In this document: positions 8,435-16,896 of the stretch, piece by piece
Numbering within the stretch: position 1 is the stretch's first letter
Layout: each line of letters opens with the position of its first letter
NCBI GenBank assembly: GCA_020696345.1
Contig: JAEHCK010000047.1
Location: forward strand, 1 to 32,763
Source: Thermoplasmata archaeon
Lineage (GTDB): Archaea > Thermoplasmatota > Penumbrarchaeia > JAEHCK01
DNA: 32,763 bases
Direction of reading: 5' to 3'
The notes under the pieces: model-generated
Seen by the model: only the letters and a program-made list of their open reading frames with translations
The model's database searches: none
What the model was told of the DNA's origin: nothing
Position numbers and translations under genes: made by a program

Positions 8435-9022
8435 ATGAAAAGATTTATCCGGAAGGATGATGAAGCGGTTTCTCCAGTTATCGCCGTTATCTTAATGGTG
8501 GCGATCACTGTGGTGTTAGCAGGTGTGTTATGGGCCATGTTGGCCAACATTGGTCCAAGTGATACCGGATCAGAAGTAAAAATAACCACACGAAGCACAG
8601 AAAAAGGAAACACTGGCTGGCTGATCACTATCGATAGTATCAGCGGCACTCTTAAACTGGAAGATGCAAAATTCCGGTTTGTAGATTCTAGCAAAATTCA
8701 AAAATGGATGAAAACAACAAGTGAAGCAAGTTTAGATACAGTCATCAGCGGCGAGTCGATGGTCTACGCAGTTCCATCAGGCACAGCACGAGTACGCGAT
8801 AATTCAACAGGAAACCCTATAATAGCTGACTCTGAGCCCAAGAACTATGAACTTACATATATGGTATACATCGATTCAAACAACGACGAAAAGGTTTCCG
8901 AGGGCGATGCTCTCTGGATCTACAAAGATTACAACTCGGACGGCACTTCCGATTTTACTGGATCATACACATTTGAGATAAAAACCGCAAATAATGAACT
9001 GGCTGCTAGCCAAGGTTTATAA
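8435..9022 (+). CDS. Archaeal type IV pilin, class III signal peptide (paralogue 2)
   Basis: The 195-residue protein is clearly paralogous to the pilin just upstream: same length, nearly the same first 40 residues (VSPVIAVILMVAITVVLAG) and alignable heads. The DNA of the signal/hydrophobic segment is also nearly identical, while the heads have diverged by substitutions with little length change. The first calcium loop reads DSNNDEKVSEGD and keeps most ligand positions; the second, DYNSDGTSD, is intact at its first half. It probably forms a filament with the first pilin or replaces it under other conditions. Its stop overlaps the stop of the convergent AGT-EndoV gene by a few bases. Confidence 0.88.
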   Translation: MKRFIRKDDEAVSPVIAVILMVAITVVLAGVLWAMLANIGPSDTGSEVKITTRSTEKGNTGWLITIDSISGTLKLEDAKFRFVDSSKIQKWMKTTSEASLDTVISGESMVYAVPSGTARVRDNSTGNPIIADSEPKNYELTYMVYIDSNNDEKVSEGDALWIYKDYNSDGTSDFTGSYTFEIKTANNELAASQGL

Positions 9023-10078
9023 ACTTAAAGAGGGTTTAATACACCTTCTTTTTTTTTTTTCAAATTTTCTACGCATTTCAAGTGCGAGCTTGTGTGCTAT
9101 CCGTATGGGCTCGGGTATTCTAGTTTTACATACCTTTTTTGCGATATTAATAGAGGTTTCAAAAGTCAGATTATTACCCGGTGACACGTACACACGGTTC
9201 TTTTTTACTGACCCGGGTTTAAAGCCATACCCGATTCGACGGCCGTTCAATAATACTTCCAACACCATATCGGACCCATCAACAGGCAGCCCAAGATCAC
9301 CGCATAATAATTTCTTGGCTATACCCATAGTTGGTATCTGTAATATTATGCCTGCATGTGCGGCAAGCCCGAGAGTGCGCGGGTGGAGCACGCCGTTACC
9401 GTCCAGAATGAGTATATCGGGTGGCTCGGAAAGTTTTTCGAATAATTTGATCAGTATGGGTATTTCATGATAACTCAGATAAGTGGGTATATAAGGAAAA
9501 CGGATTTTTGTTTTTACACACTTTGTTTCCAAAATTTCCAATGTATTAAGTTCCATAACTACTATCGCACCGAACCCCTGTTCATAAGAATATGATGCAT
9601 CCATGCCGGCGATGGTACGAACCTTATCAAAAGGGATCATATCCTTTAAGGTCACCATGGTTTTTAACTCATCTTGCTCGGCTCGTAATCGTTCAAGAGG
9701 CGCTGGCTCGGGTAAAATAAAATCTTGAAATAGTATCTCCTCAAAATTAATTATTTTGTCATCTGTAATCTCTACGCCTTCGGAGTTCAAGAGTTCGATC
9801 TTTTTCCTGACGCCTTCGGCCGCGCCAAAACCACCAAGACCGCCCCCGCTATACACCACTCGATGGCACGGCACGATTATTGGTCGCGGGTTCACATGTT
9901 CGATCATGCCAACCGCACGGGACGCACGAACATCTCCAAGTGCTTTTGCGATGGCGCCATAAGTGGTTACACATCCCTTCGGTACCTGCGCCGTAAGGTC
10001 CCAGACAAGTTGATAGATGTCAAGTTCCATGTTTTGCAGATATTTTGATTTTCTTGGGGCTGGCTTTGCTGCGACCAT
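9017..10078 (-). CDS. O6-alkylguanine-DNA alkyltransferase / endonuclease V fusion
   Basis: Residues about 18-105 form the DNA-binding/active-site domain of an alkyltransferase, with VPCHRVV (acceptor Cys near residue 71) and a RASRAVG helix; the family's separate N-terminal domain is missing. Residues about 140-345 are endonuclease V: GMDASY (Asp near 160), FPYIPTYLSYHEIP (Glu near 205) and LDGNGVLHPRTLG (Asp near 226) supply the metal-binding residues and the loop that reads deaminated bases. The protein should thus transfer alkyl groups from guanine to itself and nick DNA next to hypoxanthine. A protein of this design is known from Ferroplasma. The ATG at 10078 is preferred; a TTG lies 6 bases upstream. 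The extreme C-terminus (KKKRR, then 9 residues) is encoded across a 12-base A run that also serves as the pilin terminator tract, so the last residues may be a chance extension or prone to indels. Confidence 0.9.
   Translation of the reverse strand: MVAAKPAPRKSKYLQNMELDIYQLVWDLTAQVPKGCVTTYGAIAKALGDVRASRAVGMIEHVNPRPIIVPCHRVVYSGGGLGGFGAAEGVRKKIELLNSEGVEITDDKIINFEEILFQDFILPEPAPLERLRAEQDELKTMVTLKDMIPFDKVRTIAGMDASYSYEQGFGAIVVMELNTLEILETKCVKTKIRFPYIPTYLSYHEIPILIKLFEKLSEPPDILILDGNGVLHPRTLGLAAHAGIILQIPTMGIAKKLLCGDLGLPVDGSDMVLEVLLNGRRIGYGFKPGSVKKNRVYVSPGNNLTFETSINIAKKVCKTRIPEPIRIAHKLALEMRRKFEKKKRRCIKPSLSL
9027..9060 (+). terminator. Terminator of the second pilin, inside the EndoV coding end
   Basis: AAAGAGG and CCTTCTTT form a bulged stem, followed by an unbroken run of 12 T (9049-9060). 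It starts 5 bases after the pilin stop. On the other strand the same bases encode the Lys-rich end of AGT-EndoV. Confidence 0.7.
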
Positions 10079-10122
10079 GATCAACCACTTTTAAATTGGG
10101 AATAATGTTCATGATTATTAGG

Positions 10123-10318
10123 ATGTTGTATATTTCAATTAACTACTGGGATGTTCTATTTTGTGATTAATTATCAAGATGTCTGATTTATTATCGTTAA
10201 TTCATTTGTACATCCTAACATCACATAGCCATATCGAACATCCCGAAATCTCAACGACATTTAGAACATCCTGACATCTCTTCGACATGTACAACATTTG
10301 TATTGCCAACGATATTTT
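10123..10318. repeat. 28-bp tandem repeat array that switches orientation (element E3)
   Basis: Units begin exactly 28 bases apart. ATGTTSTAT-type units start at 10123 and 10151, and a partial unit starts at 10179. Opposite-sense units start at 10207, 10235, 10263 and, decayed, 10291. The reverse units share AACATCC at the start and CGACATNT at the end, with a variable middle. The forward units are the reverse complement of the same family. There are no spacers. The array fills the space between the divergent AGT-EndoV and membrane-protein genes. The same family recurs at 13986-14311 and, as one copy, at 16820. Confidence 0.85.
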
Positions 10319-10332
10319 CCACTACCACAAAA

Positions 10333-10338
10333 TTTATA
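10333..10338 (+). promoter_or_regulatory. Candidate TATA box of the acidic membrane protein
   Basis: TTTATA centred about 33 bases before the ATG at 10369 predicts a transcript starting within about 10 bases of the start codon. This fits the absence of a Shine-Dalgarno site. It lies just past the last unit of the 28-bp array. Confidence 0.45.
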
Positions 10339-10368
10339 ACCTCAAAACAAATTAATAAATTTGATAAA

Positions 10369-13149
10369 ATGGACACCACAAAACCCTCTGTGCCAACACA
10401 AGCTGAAAAAGAGCGCTTCTTAAAAAAGATTAAGGAGTGGCATGCACTTGGGTTCGACACCGGTGAGCTTGAAGGGCTGCTCGAAAATGATTTTAATGAA
10501 TTCTTACGCAGGCGTCACCAGGTTTTGAAAGAACAGGTCAAGCTCGAAGGAGCTTCAACTCAAATACAACCATTATTTACCCCCCCCGAAGAGCCGGAAG
10601 TGCACAAAAAACCCAATGAGACCGAAGAGCCTGAGGAAGATGTTGGCACAGATGATGAGCCTGTGGTAGAACCGGCACCGGAAAAGTTGGTGGCTCCAAC
10701 CGATAGTACCCCTGCCAAAGAAAAAGATGTCCCGGATGATGGGCTTCTCCTCATAGGTGAACCTATCCCGCCCGAAGAGACCGAACAACTGGAAAGTGCG
10801 GAAGAATCCGTGATCGTCGTGGGTAAGGTCCGACGTGAGCAGAAGGTGAAAGTACATAGAACAAGAGAAATAGAGATAATAAAGGGCGTCCCTGAAGAGC
10901 TTGATTATGAGGGTGATGTTGACATCGACGTTGAAGCCGAAGTCGAGGTCGATGAGGAAGAAGAATTAGAACCAAAGGTCGAGGAAGAGGTTGATCTCAT
11001 CGAAGAGGACATTTTTGAAAATGAGGAGGGGGGGGAGGAAGAAGAGGTCGGCGATGAAGATGAGTATGATGATGAGGGTGCGCTTCGTAGACGCAAAGGT
11101 AGAAGTAAAAGTTTAAAAAGGCCTGGTAAAGCTGAGCCGGGCGTGAGTGCAGGAGGGAAGATAGGGGCTGTTGTGGTCATAATTATCATTGTTCTTGCAG
11201 CTTATTATTTCTACTGGATCGATCCGACCATAACAGATGATGAAGAAAATATCTTGGCGGACTTTGACATTATGCCGAGTTTGGAAAACTATTCGCCGGG
11301 TTCGATCATTACCCTGGATGCATCGACCTCAGAAGGAACAAAATTGAACTACGAATGGGACATCGACGATGGTTTTATAGTTACCGAGGGCAGTCTGCAA
11401 AGCAAAATCATTATAGGGTATTTTACCGCAACCGAAAAAATACAAAAAACCAAATCTATAAGATTAAAAATAAGTAAAGGCGACCTTGAAAATACTATAA
11501 CGAAGGATGTTTCAATAGAACCCAAGGGTTTTACGATCGCCGAAGAAAAGGTTGGTGATCAGGGGAAGTTTCAAGTAGATGGTACTTTGACTATGACCAA
11601 CCCCGATGGTATCATGACCCTTGAAATCGATGATGACGATTTTGAGGGAAGTTATAAAGTTGAATCGATTAATATAAAATTCAAGACAAAAGGATCCGAT
11701 CTTATGAGTTTAGAGCTCGATATTCCACAAGATAATTCTGAACTTGACGGTTTCAGACAAGCCCACTCTGTTTATGAACGTTCTATTATACAAAATCTGG
11801 ATCTGTCTGGCACAGTATCTGGTACAGCTACCATCGTGAGAAACCCATATAACCCAGTGATCAACAATGAAAATATCCCTGTTCATGCTGATGTAGATGG
11901 AACAATGAAAACAACGGACAATTCGAACGCCGATCTAAAGACACATAACATACTCTCTGGCCGAGCAACTAATGACATGGACCTTACTATCACACCTAAG
12001 TATCAAGATTATTCCTTGGGAGATTACCCCATCGCTTCAAAAGATACTGTCGAATCTTACCCGGACCTGCGTAATAATCCCATGAACATACGCTTAACAG
12101 ACCTATCAAATGATCTTCTTGAACTGGGCGATTGGAAGCACCTACCTATTGGGGATACTATCTTTCTTTTGCAGGCAGAAAAGATCGAGTATATATATGA
12201 GCGTCCAGCCATCAAGGTCAATTTAACTATTGATGATACCACAATGGATGTTTTAAATTTACAGAAATTCTTCCTGTCGTTCTGGATAGCCGAAGATATC
12301 TCACAACCCGTTAAAACACATTTGTACTCGATCCATCTTAATGAAGATGGTAACAAAACCACCCTTAACCATATCTCAAAGATGACGAGTTTTTCATCTG
12401 GTGATGAGTTGATCTCCGGCAGCGATTGCCTAACTTCCACCACGGACGGCCATTTCTTCAATCGGATGCCTGGGTATAATTATACTTCTAGTAACGATTG
12501 GGATTATCTGCCGCCCACGGGTAAATCAAAAGTGCATCCAAATTCCGAGACCAGTTTTGATGGGTTCACCCAAGAGGAGGCAATGAATAAGATCAAATTA
12601 TTGCAGGAGTTCGTAGATTATAAGAATAACCATCCAAATTGTTATGTGGTATCTGGTTATTGCTCGGCATCGGGTGAGCCCCATGTAGGAATAAGCCAAG
12701 GCACTTTAGTGTGGAACCTCACATTTGGCACAAAGGATTCTACGGACGGATTGAATGTTATTATTCCGAAAATGGGTAATGTTACTGTTGAACAGGTCAA
12801 GATCGATGCACCGCCCAATTCAACCTCTGATTTTGACCCGCTGCTCAGTTTTGGCGGTTCGGAAGATGTATTGTTGAATTGGTCAGGTACAATATTTCAT
12901 AATATAATTTTCGAGGATTCTAGAATAGATTTTGACAATATTAAGTATGGAATAGAGACCAATTTGCAATATCCAAATGTTGATATCACCTCGATCATGT
13001 TCATTGAGCATTCAAAATATGCATTTTATATATCATATAACCAACAACTAACCGATGGGCAGCGGATCGTGAGTGTTGCATTGGATGCTGAGACAGGTCA
13101 ATTTCTGTTTTACTGGGACCATGAAGATAATGGATTAAGTATTTTTTAA
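10369..13149 (+). CDS. Membrane protein with acidic cytoplasmic arm and large exterior domain, function unknown
   Basis: The ATG at 10369 is chosen because the longer frame starts with TTG inside the repeat array and the TATA box fits this ATG. The product has 926 residues. Residues 1-60 form a charged helical segment (KKIKEWHALGFDTGELEGLL). Residues 60-255 are very rich in Glu, Asp and Pro and probably disordered. One membrane helix (about 264-284, VVVIIIIVLAAYYFYW) leads to about 640 exterior residues. These start with a PKD-like module (GSIITLDASTSEG, then YEWDIDDG) and continue with strand-rich sequence I cannot assign. The polarity (long acidic N-terminus inside, sensor-like outside) suggests a signal or scaffold role, but no enzyme motif is visible. 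There is no cleavable signal peptide. Confidence 0.7.
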   Translation: MDTTKPSVPTQAEKERFLKKIKEWHALGFDTGELEGLLENDFNEFLRRRHQVLKEQVKLEGASTQIQPLFTPPEEPEVHKKPNETEEPEEDVGTDDEPVVEPAPEKLVAPTDSTPAKEKDVPDDGLLLIGEPIPPEETEQLESAEESVIVVGKVRREQKVKVHRTREIEIIKGVPEELDYEGDVDIDVEAEVEVDEEEELEPKVEEEVDLIEEDIFENEEGGEEEEVGDEDEYDDEGALRRRKGRSKSLKRPGKAEPGVSAGGKIGAVVVIIIIVLAAYYFYWIDPTITDDEENILADFDIMPSLENYSPGSIITLDASTSEGTKLNYEWDIDDGFIVTEGSLQSKIIIGYFTATEKIQKTKSIRLKISKGDLENTITKDVSIEPKGFTIAEEKVGDQGKFQVDGTLTMTNPDGIMTLEIDDDDFEGSYKVESINIKFKTKGSDLMSLELDIPQDNSELDGFRQAHSVYERSIIQNLDLSGTVSGTATIVRNPYNPVINNENIPVHADVDGTMKTTDNSNADLKTHNILSGRATNDMDLTITPKYQDYSLGDYPIASKDTVESYPDLRNNPMNIRLTDLSNDLLELGDWKHLPIGDTIFLLQAEKIEYIYERPAIKVNLTIDDTTMDVLNLQKFFLSFWIAEDISQPVKTHLYSIHLNEDGNKTTLNHISKMTSFSSGDELISGSDCLTSTTDGHFFNRMPGYNYTSSNDWDYLPPTGKSKVHPNSETSFDGFTQEEAMNKIKLLQEFVDYKNNHPNCYVVSGYCSASGEPHVGISQGTLVWNLTFGTKDSTDGLNVIIPKMGNVTVEQVKIDAPPNSTSDFDPLLSFGGSEDVLLNWSGTIFHNIIFEDSRIDFDNIKYGIETNLQYPNVDITSIMFIEHSKYAFYISYNQQLTDGQRIVSVALDAETGQFLFYWDHEDNGLSIF

Positions 13150-13164
13150 TTTCATATCATCATC

Positions 13165-13192
13165 CGACCACTACGATTCGACCACTATGATT
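13165..13192. repeat. 14-bp direct repeat pair
   Basis: CGACCACTACGATT is followed at once by CGACCACTATGATT (one mismatch), between the convergent membrane-protein and trmY genes. The motif resembles the CGACCACGAT part of the 27-bp array at 18.7 kb. It may be a seed or a remnant of such an array. Confidence 0.6.
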
Positions 13193-13257
13193 ATTTAATA
13201 AATCGAATGTAACGGTCGGTGAAAGCATTCTCTAAACTCCAAAACACCCTAAACCAA

Positions 13258-13941
13258 TCAATTTCTCTTTCTATCGAGATAATTATGTATCAAGATAACG
13301 CAATGGTCAGTATGCAATACTTTTGGACCTAAAGATAACTTTAGCGGCGAATGTTTATCGATCGTATGCTCTTCTTCTGAAGAAAAGTTCTTGTCATCGC
13401 TTAGTATGAATGTGACCTCGTCATCACCTGTAAGTATCTCGTGACCGCGGTGGATATCTGCCCACGCCTCGTGAAGGCAGATCATTGTGGAACGCCCCGA
13501 ATAATGCTCGAGAACTTCGTTGAAGCAGTTATCGGATATGAATATACCCGGTGATGAGGTGATCTCACCAGTTAGTGTGTTTGATTTGCATTTAGAATCT
13601 TTTTGACCATCATTACGATCTTTATCTATGAAAAAAAGGTCTTTGGTTTTCATTGCAGAATATTTCACCAGGGCGTTACGGATCAGAGCGCCAGTACTTC
13701 TTTCGTCCGGGTTAAGATATTTCAGTTCATTTCCAAGAAACCGTATGGTCTTTGGCGGGTCACCGGGGCCAAGCATAACAATAGCTACTTCCACATCACG
13801 GCGAATGTCATGGGATAAACAGAATGCCGAGGTGATGCATCTGATCAATAGATCCATTCGCCCGCCCGAGCCTGGCAGATCGTTCAATGATAGGCCGGGT
13901 GCGGTTATGGCACGATGGCCCAATATGATGAAATTTCGCAT
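13258..13941 (-). CDS. trmY: tRNA (pseudouridine54-N1)-methyltransferase TrmY
   Basis: The 227-residue product matches the archaeal TrmY (DUF358, SPOUT fold) family. It starts MRNFIILGHRAI. A central stretch reads NPDERSTGALIRNAL, and the C-terminal part has FILSDDKNFSSEEE, LSLGPKVLHTDHCVILIHNYLD. The last part forms the trefoil knot that binds S-adenosylmethionine. TrmY methylates N1 of pseudouridine 54 in the tRNA T-loop, giving m1-pseudouridine, which replaces ribothymidine in many archaea. The ATG at 13941 directly precedes the conserved start, and a TTG 9 bases upstream is less likely. A hydrophilic stretch around residues 100-130 (DKDRNDGQKDSKCK) looks like an insertion. An AT-rich TATA-like stretch about 20 bases upstream and the lack of a Shine-Dalgarno site suggest a near-leaderless transcript. 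Confidence 0.9.
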   Translation of the reverse strand: MRNFIILGHRAITAPGLSLNDLPGSGGRMDLLIRCITSAFCLSHDIRRDVEVAIVMLGPGDPPKTIRFLGNELKYLNPDERSTGALIRNALVKYSAMKTKDLFFIDKDRNDGQKDSKCKSNTLTGEITSSPGIFISDNCFNEVLEHYSGRSTMICLHEAWADIHRGHEILTGDDEVTFILSDDKNFSSEEEHTIDKHSPLKLSLGPKVLHTDHCVILIHNYLDRKRN

Positions 13942-13985
13942 ATTTATCAATTCGTTAAATATAGGATGTTTTCTTAATTTATGGA

Positions 13986-14311
13986 ATGTGGAATATAGTG
14001 ATCAATTATTAAAATGTTCTACATATTGATTTATTATTAGGATGTTCTACATTTCGATTTATTATTGGGATGTCATGAAGTTAGGTCATTGGTTATAGGT
14101 CATAGGTAATAGGTTTTCAATTTACATCGCTAGATGCCTATAACCTATTTCCTACCACCTATTACCTTTATCTAGCATCCTGTTATCTCAGCGTTAGATA
14201 GAACCTCCTGTCATATCAGCGACATGTAGAACATCCTGACATCTCAGCGATATATTATGCGTCCCGATATCCCAACGACATATACCACGTCCAGAAATCA
14301 CAGCGATATAT
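13986..14311. repeat. 28-bp tandem array switching orientation around an inner hairpin (element E4)
   Basis: Three forward units start at 13986, 14014 and 14042 (the last two share ATGTTCTACAT and GATTTATTATT). Five opposite units start at 14172, 14200, 14228, 14256 and 14284, ending in GCGACATGT or GCGATATAT. All spacings are exactly 28. Between the arms, GGTAATAGGT pairs with ACCTATTACC and GGTTATAGG with CCTATAACC, so the centre is itself an inverted repeat. The family matches the array at 10.1 kb. It sits in the 711-base gap between divergent trmY and the propeller-repeat gene; the remainder (14312-14652) is AT-rich promoter-type sequence without a gene. Confidence 0.88.
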
Positions 14312-14652
14312 ACCACTTATTATCAACCCTCATTCCACTATCCTCTTTCCGCTATTCTTTTTGTCTACAAACTATGTCAACAAAAACTAATTTATCCTCA
14401 TACCTAAATTAACAAGTCATAATCCACAATTCACAATTTACTTATCCCAACCTAAATTGGTAAAAGAACGGTTTTACATTATTCTCAAATATTCGCTATT
14501 ATCGCAACCACCATCAAGTAATGATGGAATTCTATTAGTTTTAAGAATTTTTAGGATCCGTTTGATCTAAGATTGGTCCTGTATTGAACAATAAAGTTAT
14601 TAAGGTCTTAGCCAATGTAGAGATCCAAAGCTGTGGGTGGTCAATTTTGAAA

Positions 14653-16782
14653 ATGTACAATTGTCTAAAAACAATTAGAATATATCTAATTACAATATTA
14701 TTTTTATTATTATTATTCTTTCAGATCGATCAATATCTTATTGGTGAAATGGAAGAAACCAGTTTAGAAATTAACCCAGATAATTATATAATAATTGATA
14801 ACCGTTCTAATATTCCAGGCCAATATTCTTACAAAAACACACGAAGCGAACCGGATCTTATCCTTCAAAAGGGGTATATTACCGATGATTTTGTTAATGA
14901 TTCAAAGATTAATTTTTCAGATAATTTGGTAATAGATAGGGAATTACTTGAGGTTCGATTGCAAAGGACAGATACTTTTTTAAATACCTATGGCGGCTTT
15001 GAACGCGATGAGGGTTTTTGTGTAGAACCAACTTCTGACGGTGGATTCATACTCATAGGATATACCGAGTCAAATGGTTCGGGTGAGGAAGATATTTGGT
15101 TAATTAAAACAAATTCTTTTGGAAAAATAGAGTGGAACAAAACATATGGCGGATCAGAGGATGAGACAGGTTACTCAGTGAAACAAACAACTGACGGCGG
15201 ATATGTTCTTGTCGGGAATACAGAATCATACGGTGCGGGTTTATTTGATGCCTGGATCATAAAAACAGACACCTTCGGCACCATGGAATGGAACAGGACC
15301 TTTGGTACAAAAGACCGTGACTGGGGTCGAGACGTGATACAGACCCTTGACGGAGGTTATATAATAACAGGAAAGACAGGTGTTGTTGGTAATATTTTCA
15401 CGGATGTTTGGCTTGTTAAGGTCGATAAGGACGGCAATGAAGAATGGAAAACAAACTACGGTGGTGATCGAGCTGAGTGGGGTGAATCGGTAGAGCAGAC
15501 CTCTGATAAGGGATATATTATTGTGGGTACAAAATTTGTGACCCCTTGGCAGGAAGATATTTATTTAATAAAAACCGATGAATACGGAGTTCTACAATGG
15601 GAAAATACTTTTGGTGGTAATGACCGGGATTTTGGAAGTTGTGTACGCCAGACCCCGGATAGTGGTTATATTTTAATTGGAAGGACAGGTTCGTATGGTC
15701 CCGGAGTACCAAATTTATGGTTGATCAAAACTGATAGTTCAGGTTATGAGCAGTGGAATAGGACATTTGGCGGTGATCAATGGGATTGGGGCACATATGT
15801 TGACCTTACCACTGATAGTGGGTATATTCTCGGCGGATTCACAGAATCCTTTGGTGCCGGAGACTATGATGCATGGCTAATAAAGACCGATAGCTATGGT
15901 GTAGAGCAATGGAGCAAAACTTATGGCGGTGAGTATTATGAAGATCTATATTGGGTTCAACAAACTGCCAATGGAGGATATATTTTCATTGGTGACACAA
16001 CTTCATATAGTATAGGTCGAGACGATGTATGGTTAGTGAAAACCGATGAGTTGGGTAATGCTACCAAAGATTTTGGTATTTTAAGTTCAATTAATTTGCT
16101 CGAAGATTTGAATGTATCATCTATTGATCTCTTTTATTGCTCGGCATCAATACCTTTGGGTACAAATATACAAGTTCAATTCTCTCAAGACGGTTATAAA
16201 TGGTTATCATCATCTGGTATAATCAATGGTTCAGAGCAATTAAAAAATGGATCAAATTCAATTCAACTATCACTACTTGGTTGGAACGGTTCAAAGTTCT
16301 ACTACAATATGACCTTTTCATCTGAAAATCTGAGTATATCTTCTTTACAAAATATCAAATTATCATTTACCAGAAAGATCTCACCCGAAGAACTCGACAC
16401 AGATAATGACGATTTACCAGACCTTGAGGATACTGATGACGATAATGACGGTTATTTAGATGATTGGGAAAGATATCTAAACACCAGTGAGACTGACCCG
16501 AACGATAGACCTATTGATACCGATTCAGATGGCAAACCCAACGGTAATCATAATAATACACAGGTTTGGATGGATTTCGATGATGATAATGACGGTTATT
16601 CCGATAAAAAAGAATTAGATTCGGAAACTGACCCCACAGACCCTGAGGATCATCCAAAAAAAGATAATGATAATGAATATGATGGAGAAGTGAATTATAC
16701 TCTATATCTTGTTTTGGTTCTTATCGTGGTATTAATTCTAATAATTTCGTTCGTAATATCAAATTTAACGTCGAAGAAATAA
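14653..16782 (+). CDS. Secreted membrane-anchored protein with seven propeller-like repeats and calcium-type linker
   Basis: The ATG at 14653 follows GGTGG (14636-14640) and opens a signal peptide with a long hydrophobic stretch (residues about 8-25); the TTG starts upstream are less likely. The product has 709 residues. From about 105 to 470 there are seven repeats of 50-55 residues with the pattern TYGG, D/WG, V.QT.DGGYI..G.T, D.WLIKTD, G..W. Seven such units suggest a seven-bladed beta-propeller. A strand-rich domain follows, then an Asp-rich segment (DTDNDDLPDLEDTDDDNDGY and two more) resembling thrombospondin type 3 calcium loops. A final membrane helix (about 683-704) ends in Lys residues. 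Thus most of the protein is outside and C-terminally anchored. The role is probably binding at the cell surface; no catalytic residues are evident. A run of 8 T follows the stop. Confidence 0.8.
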   Translation: MYNCLKTIRIYLITILFLLLLFFQIDQYLIGEMEETSLEINPDNYIIIDNRSNIPGQYSYKNTRSEPDLILQKGYITDDFVNDSKINFSDNLVIDRELLEVRLQRTDTFLNTYGGFERDEGFCVEPTSDGGFILIGYTESNGSGEEDIWLIKTNSFGKIEWNKTYGGSEDETGYSVKQTTDGGYVLVGNTESYGAGLFDAWIIKTDTFGTMEWNRTFGTKDRDWGRDVIQTLDGGYIITGKTGVVGNIFTDVWLVKVDKDGNEEWKTNYGGDRAEWGESVEQTSDKGYIIVGTKFVTPWQEDIYLIKTDEYGVLQWENTFGGNDRDFGSCVRQTPDSGYILIGRTGSYGPGVPNLWLIKTDSSGYEQWNRTFGGDQWDWGTYVDLTTDSGYILGGFTESFGAGDYDAWLIKTDSYGVEQWSKTYGGEYYEDLYWVQQTANGGYIFIGDTTSYSIGRDDVWLVKTDELGNATKDFGILSSINLLEDLNVSSIDLFYCSASIPLGTNIQVQFSQDGYKWLSSSGIINGSEQLKNGSNSIQLSLLGWNGSKFYYNMTFSSENLSISSLQNIKLSFTRKISPEELDTDNDDLPDLEDTDDDNDGYLDDWERYLNTSETDPNDRPIDTDSDGKPNGNHNNTQVWMDFDDDNDGYSDKKELDSETDPTDPEDHPKKDNDNEYDGEVNYTLYLVLVLIVVLILIISFVISNLTSKK

Positions 16783-16803
16783 TAATGATAATAATAATAA
16801 GAA

Positions 16804-16811
16804 TTTTTTTT
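16804..16811 (+). terminator. Oligo-T terminator after the propeller protein
   Basis: Eight T residues lie 22 bases after the stop, preceded by an AAT/AAG-rich tract. This is the normal archaeal intrinsic stop signal, without a hairpin. Confidence 0.55.
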
Positions 16812-16819
16812 CTATCATC

Positions 16820-16847
16820 CCAACATCTTATTATCTCAGCGACATAT
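16820..16847. repeat. Solitary copy of the 28-bp family
   Basis: This unit ends TCTCAGCGACATAT and contains AACATC at the same offset as units at 10263 and 14228. It lies between the convergent propeller and srp54 genes, and no neighbour unit is recognisable on either side. Confidence 0.7.
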
Positions 16848-16896
16848 ACAACAGCTATTAGATTATAATTAAAAATACGGCAAAAAGAAATCGACC

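Noticed and set aside
8994-9470. A 158-residue plus-strand frame after the second pilin
   Set aside because: It is antisense to the catalytically complete AGT-EndoV gene and begins inside the pilin.
10123-10318. Replication origin with repeated ORB-like sites
   Set aside because: No Orc1/Cdc6 gene is nearby, the units lack a G-rich ORB core, and similar arrays occur at several other intergenic sites.
13603-14029. Plus-strand frames overlapping trmY and the 28-bp array
   Set aside because: They are antisense to conserved TrmY motifs and run into repeats; no start signal was seen.
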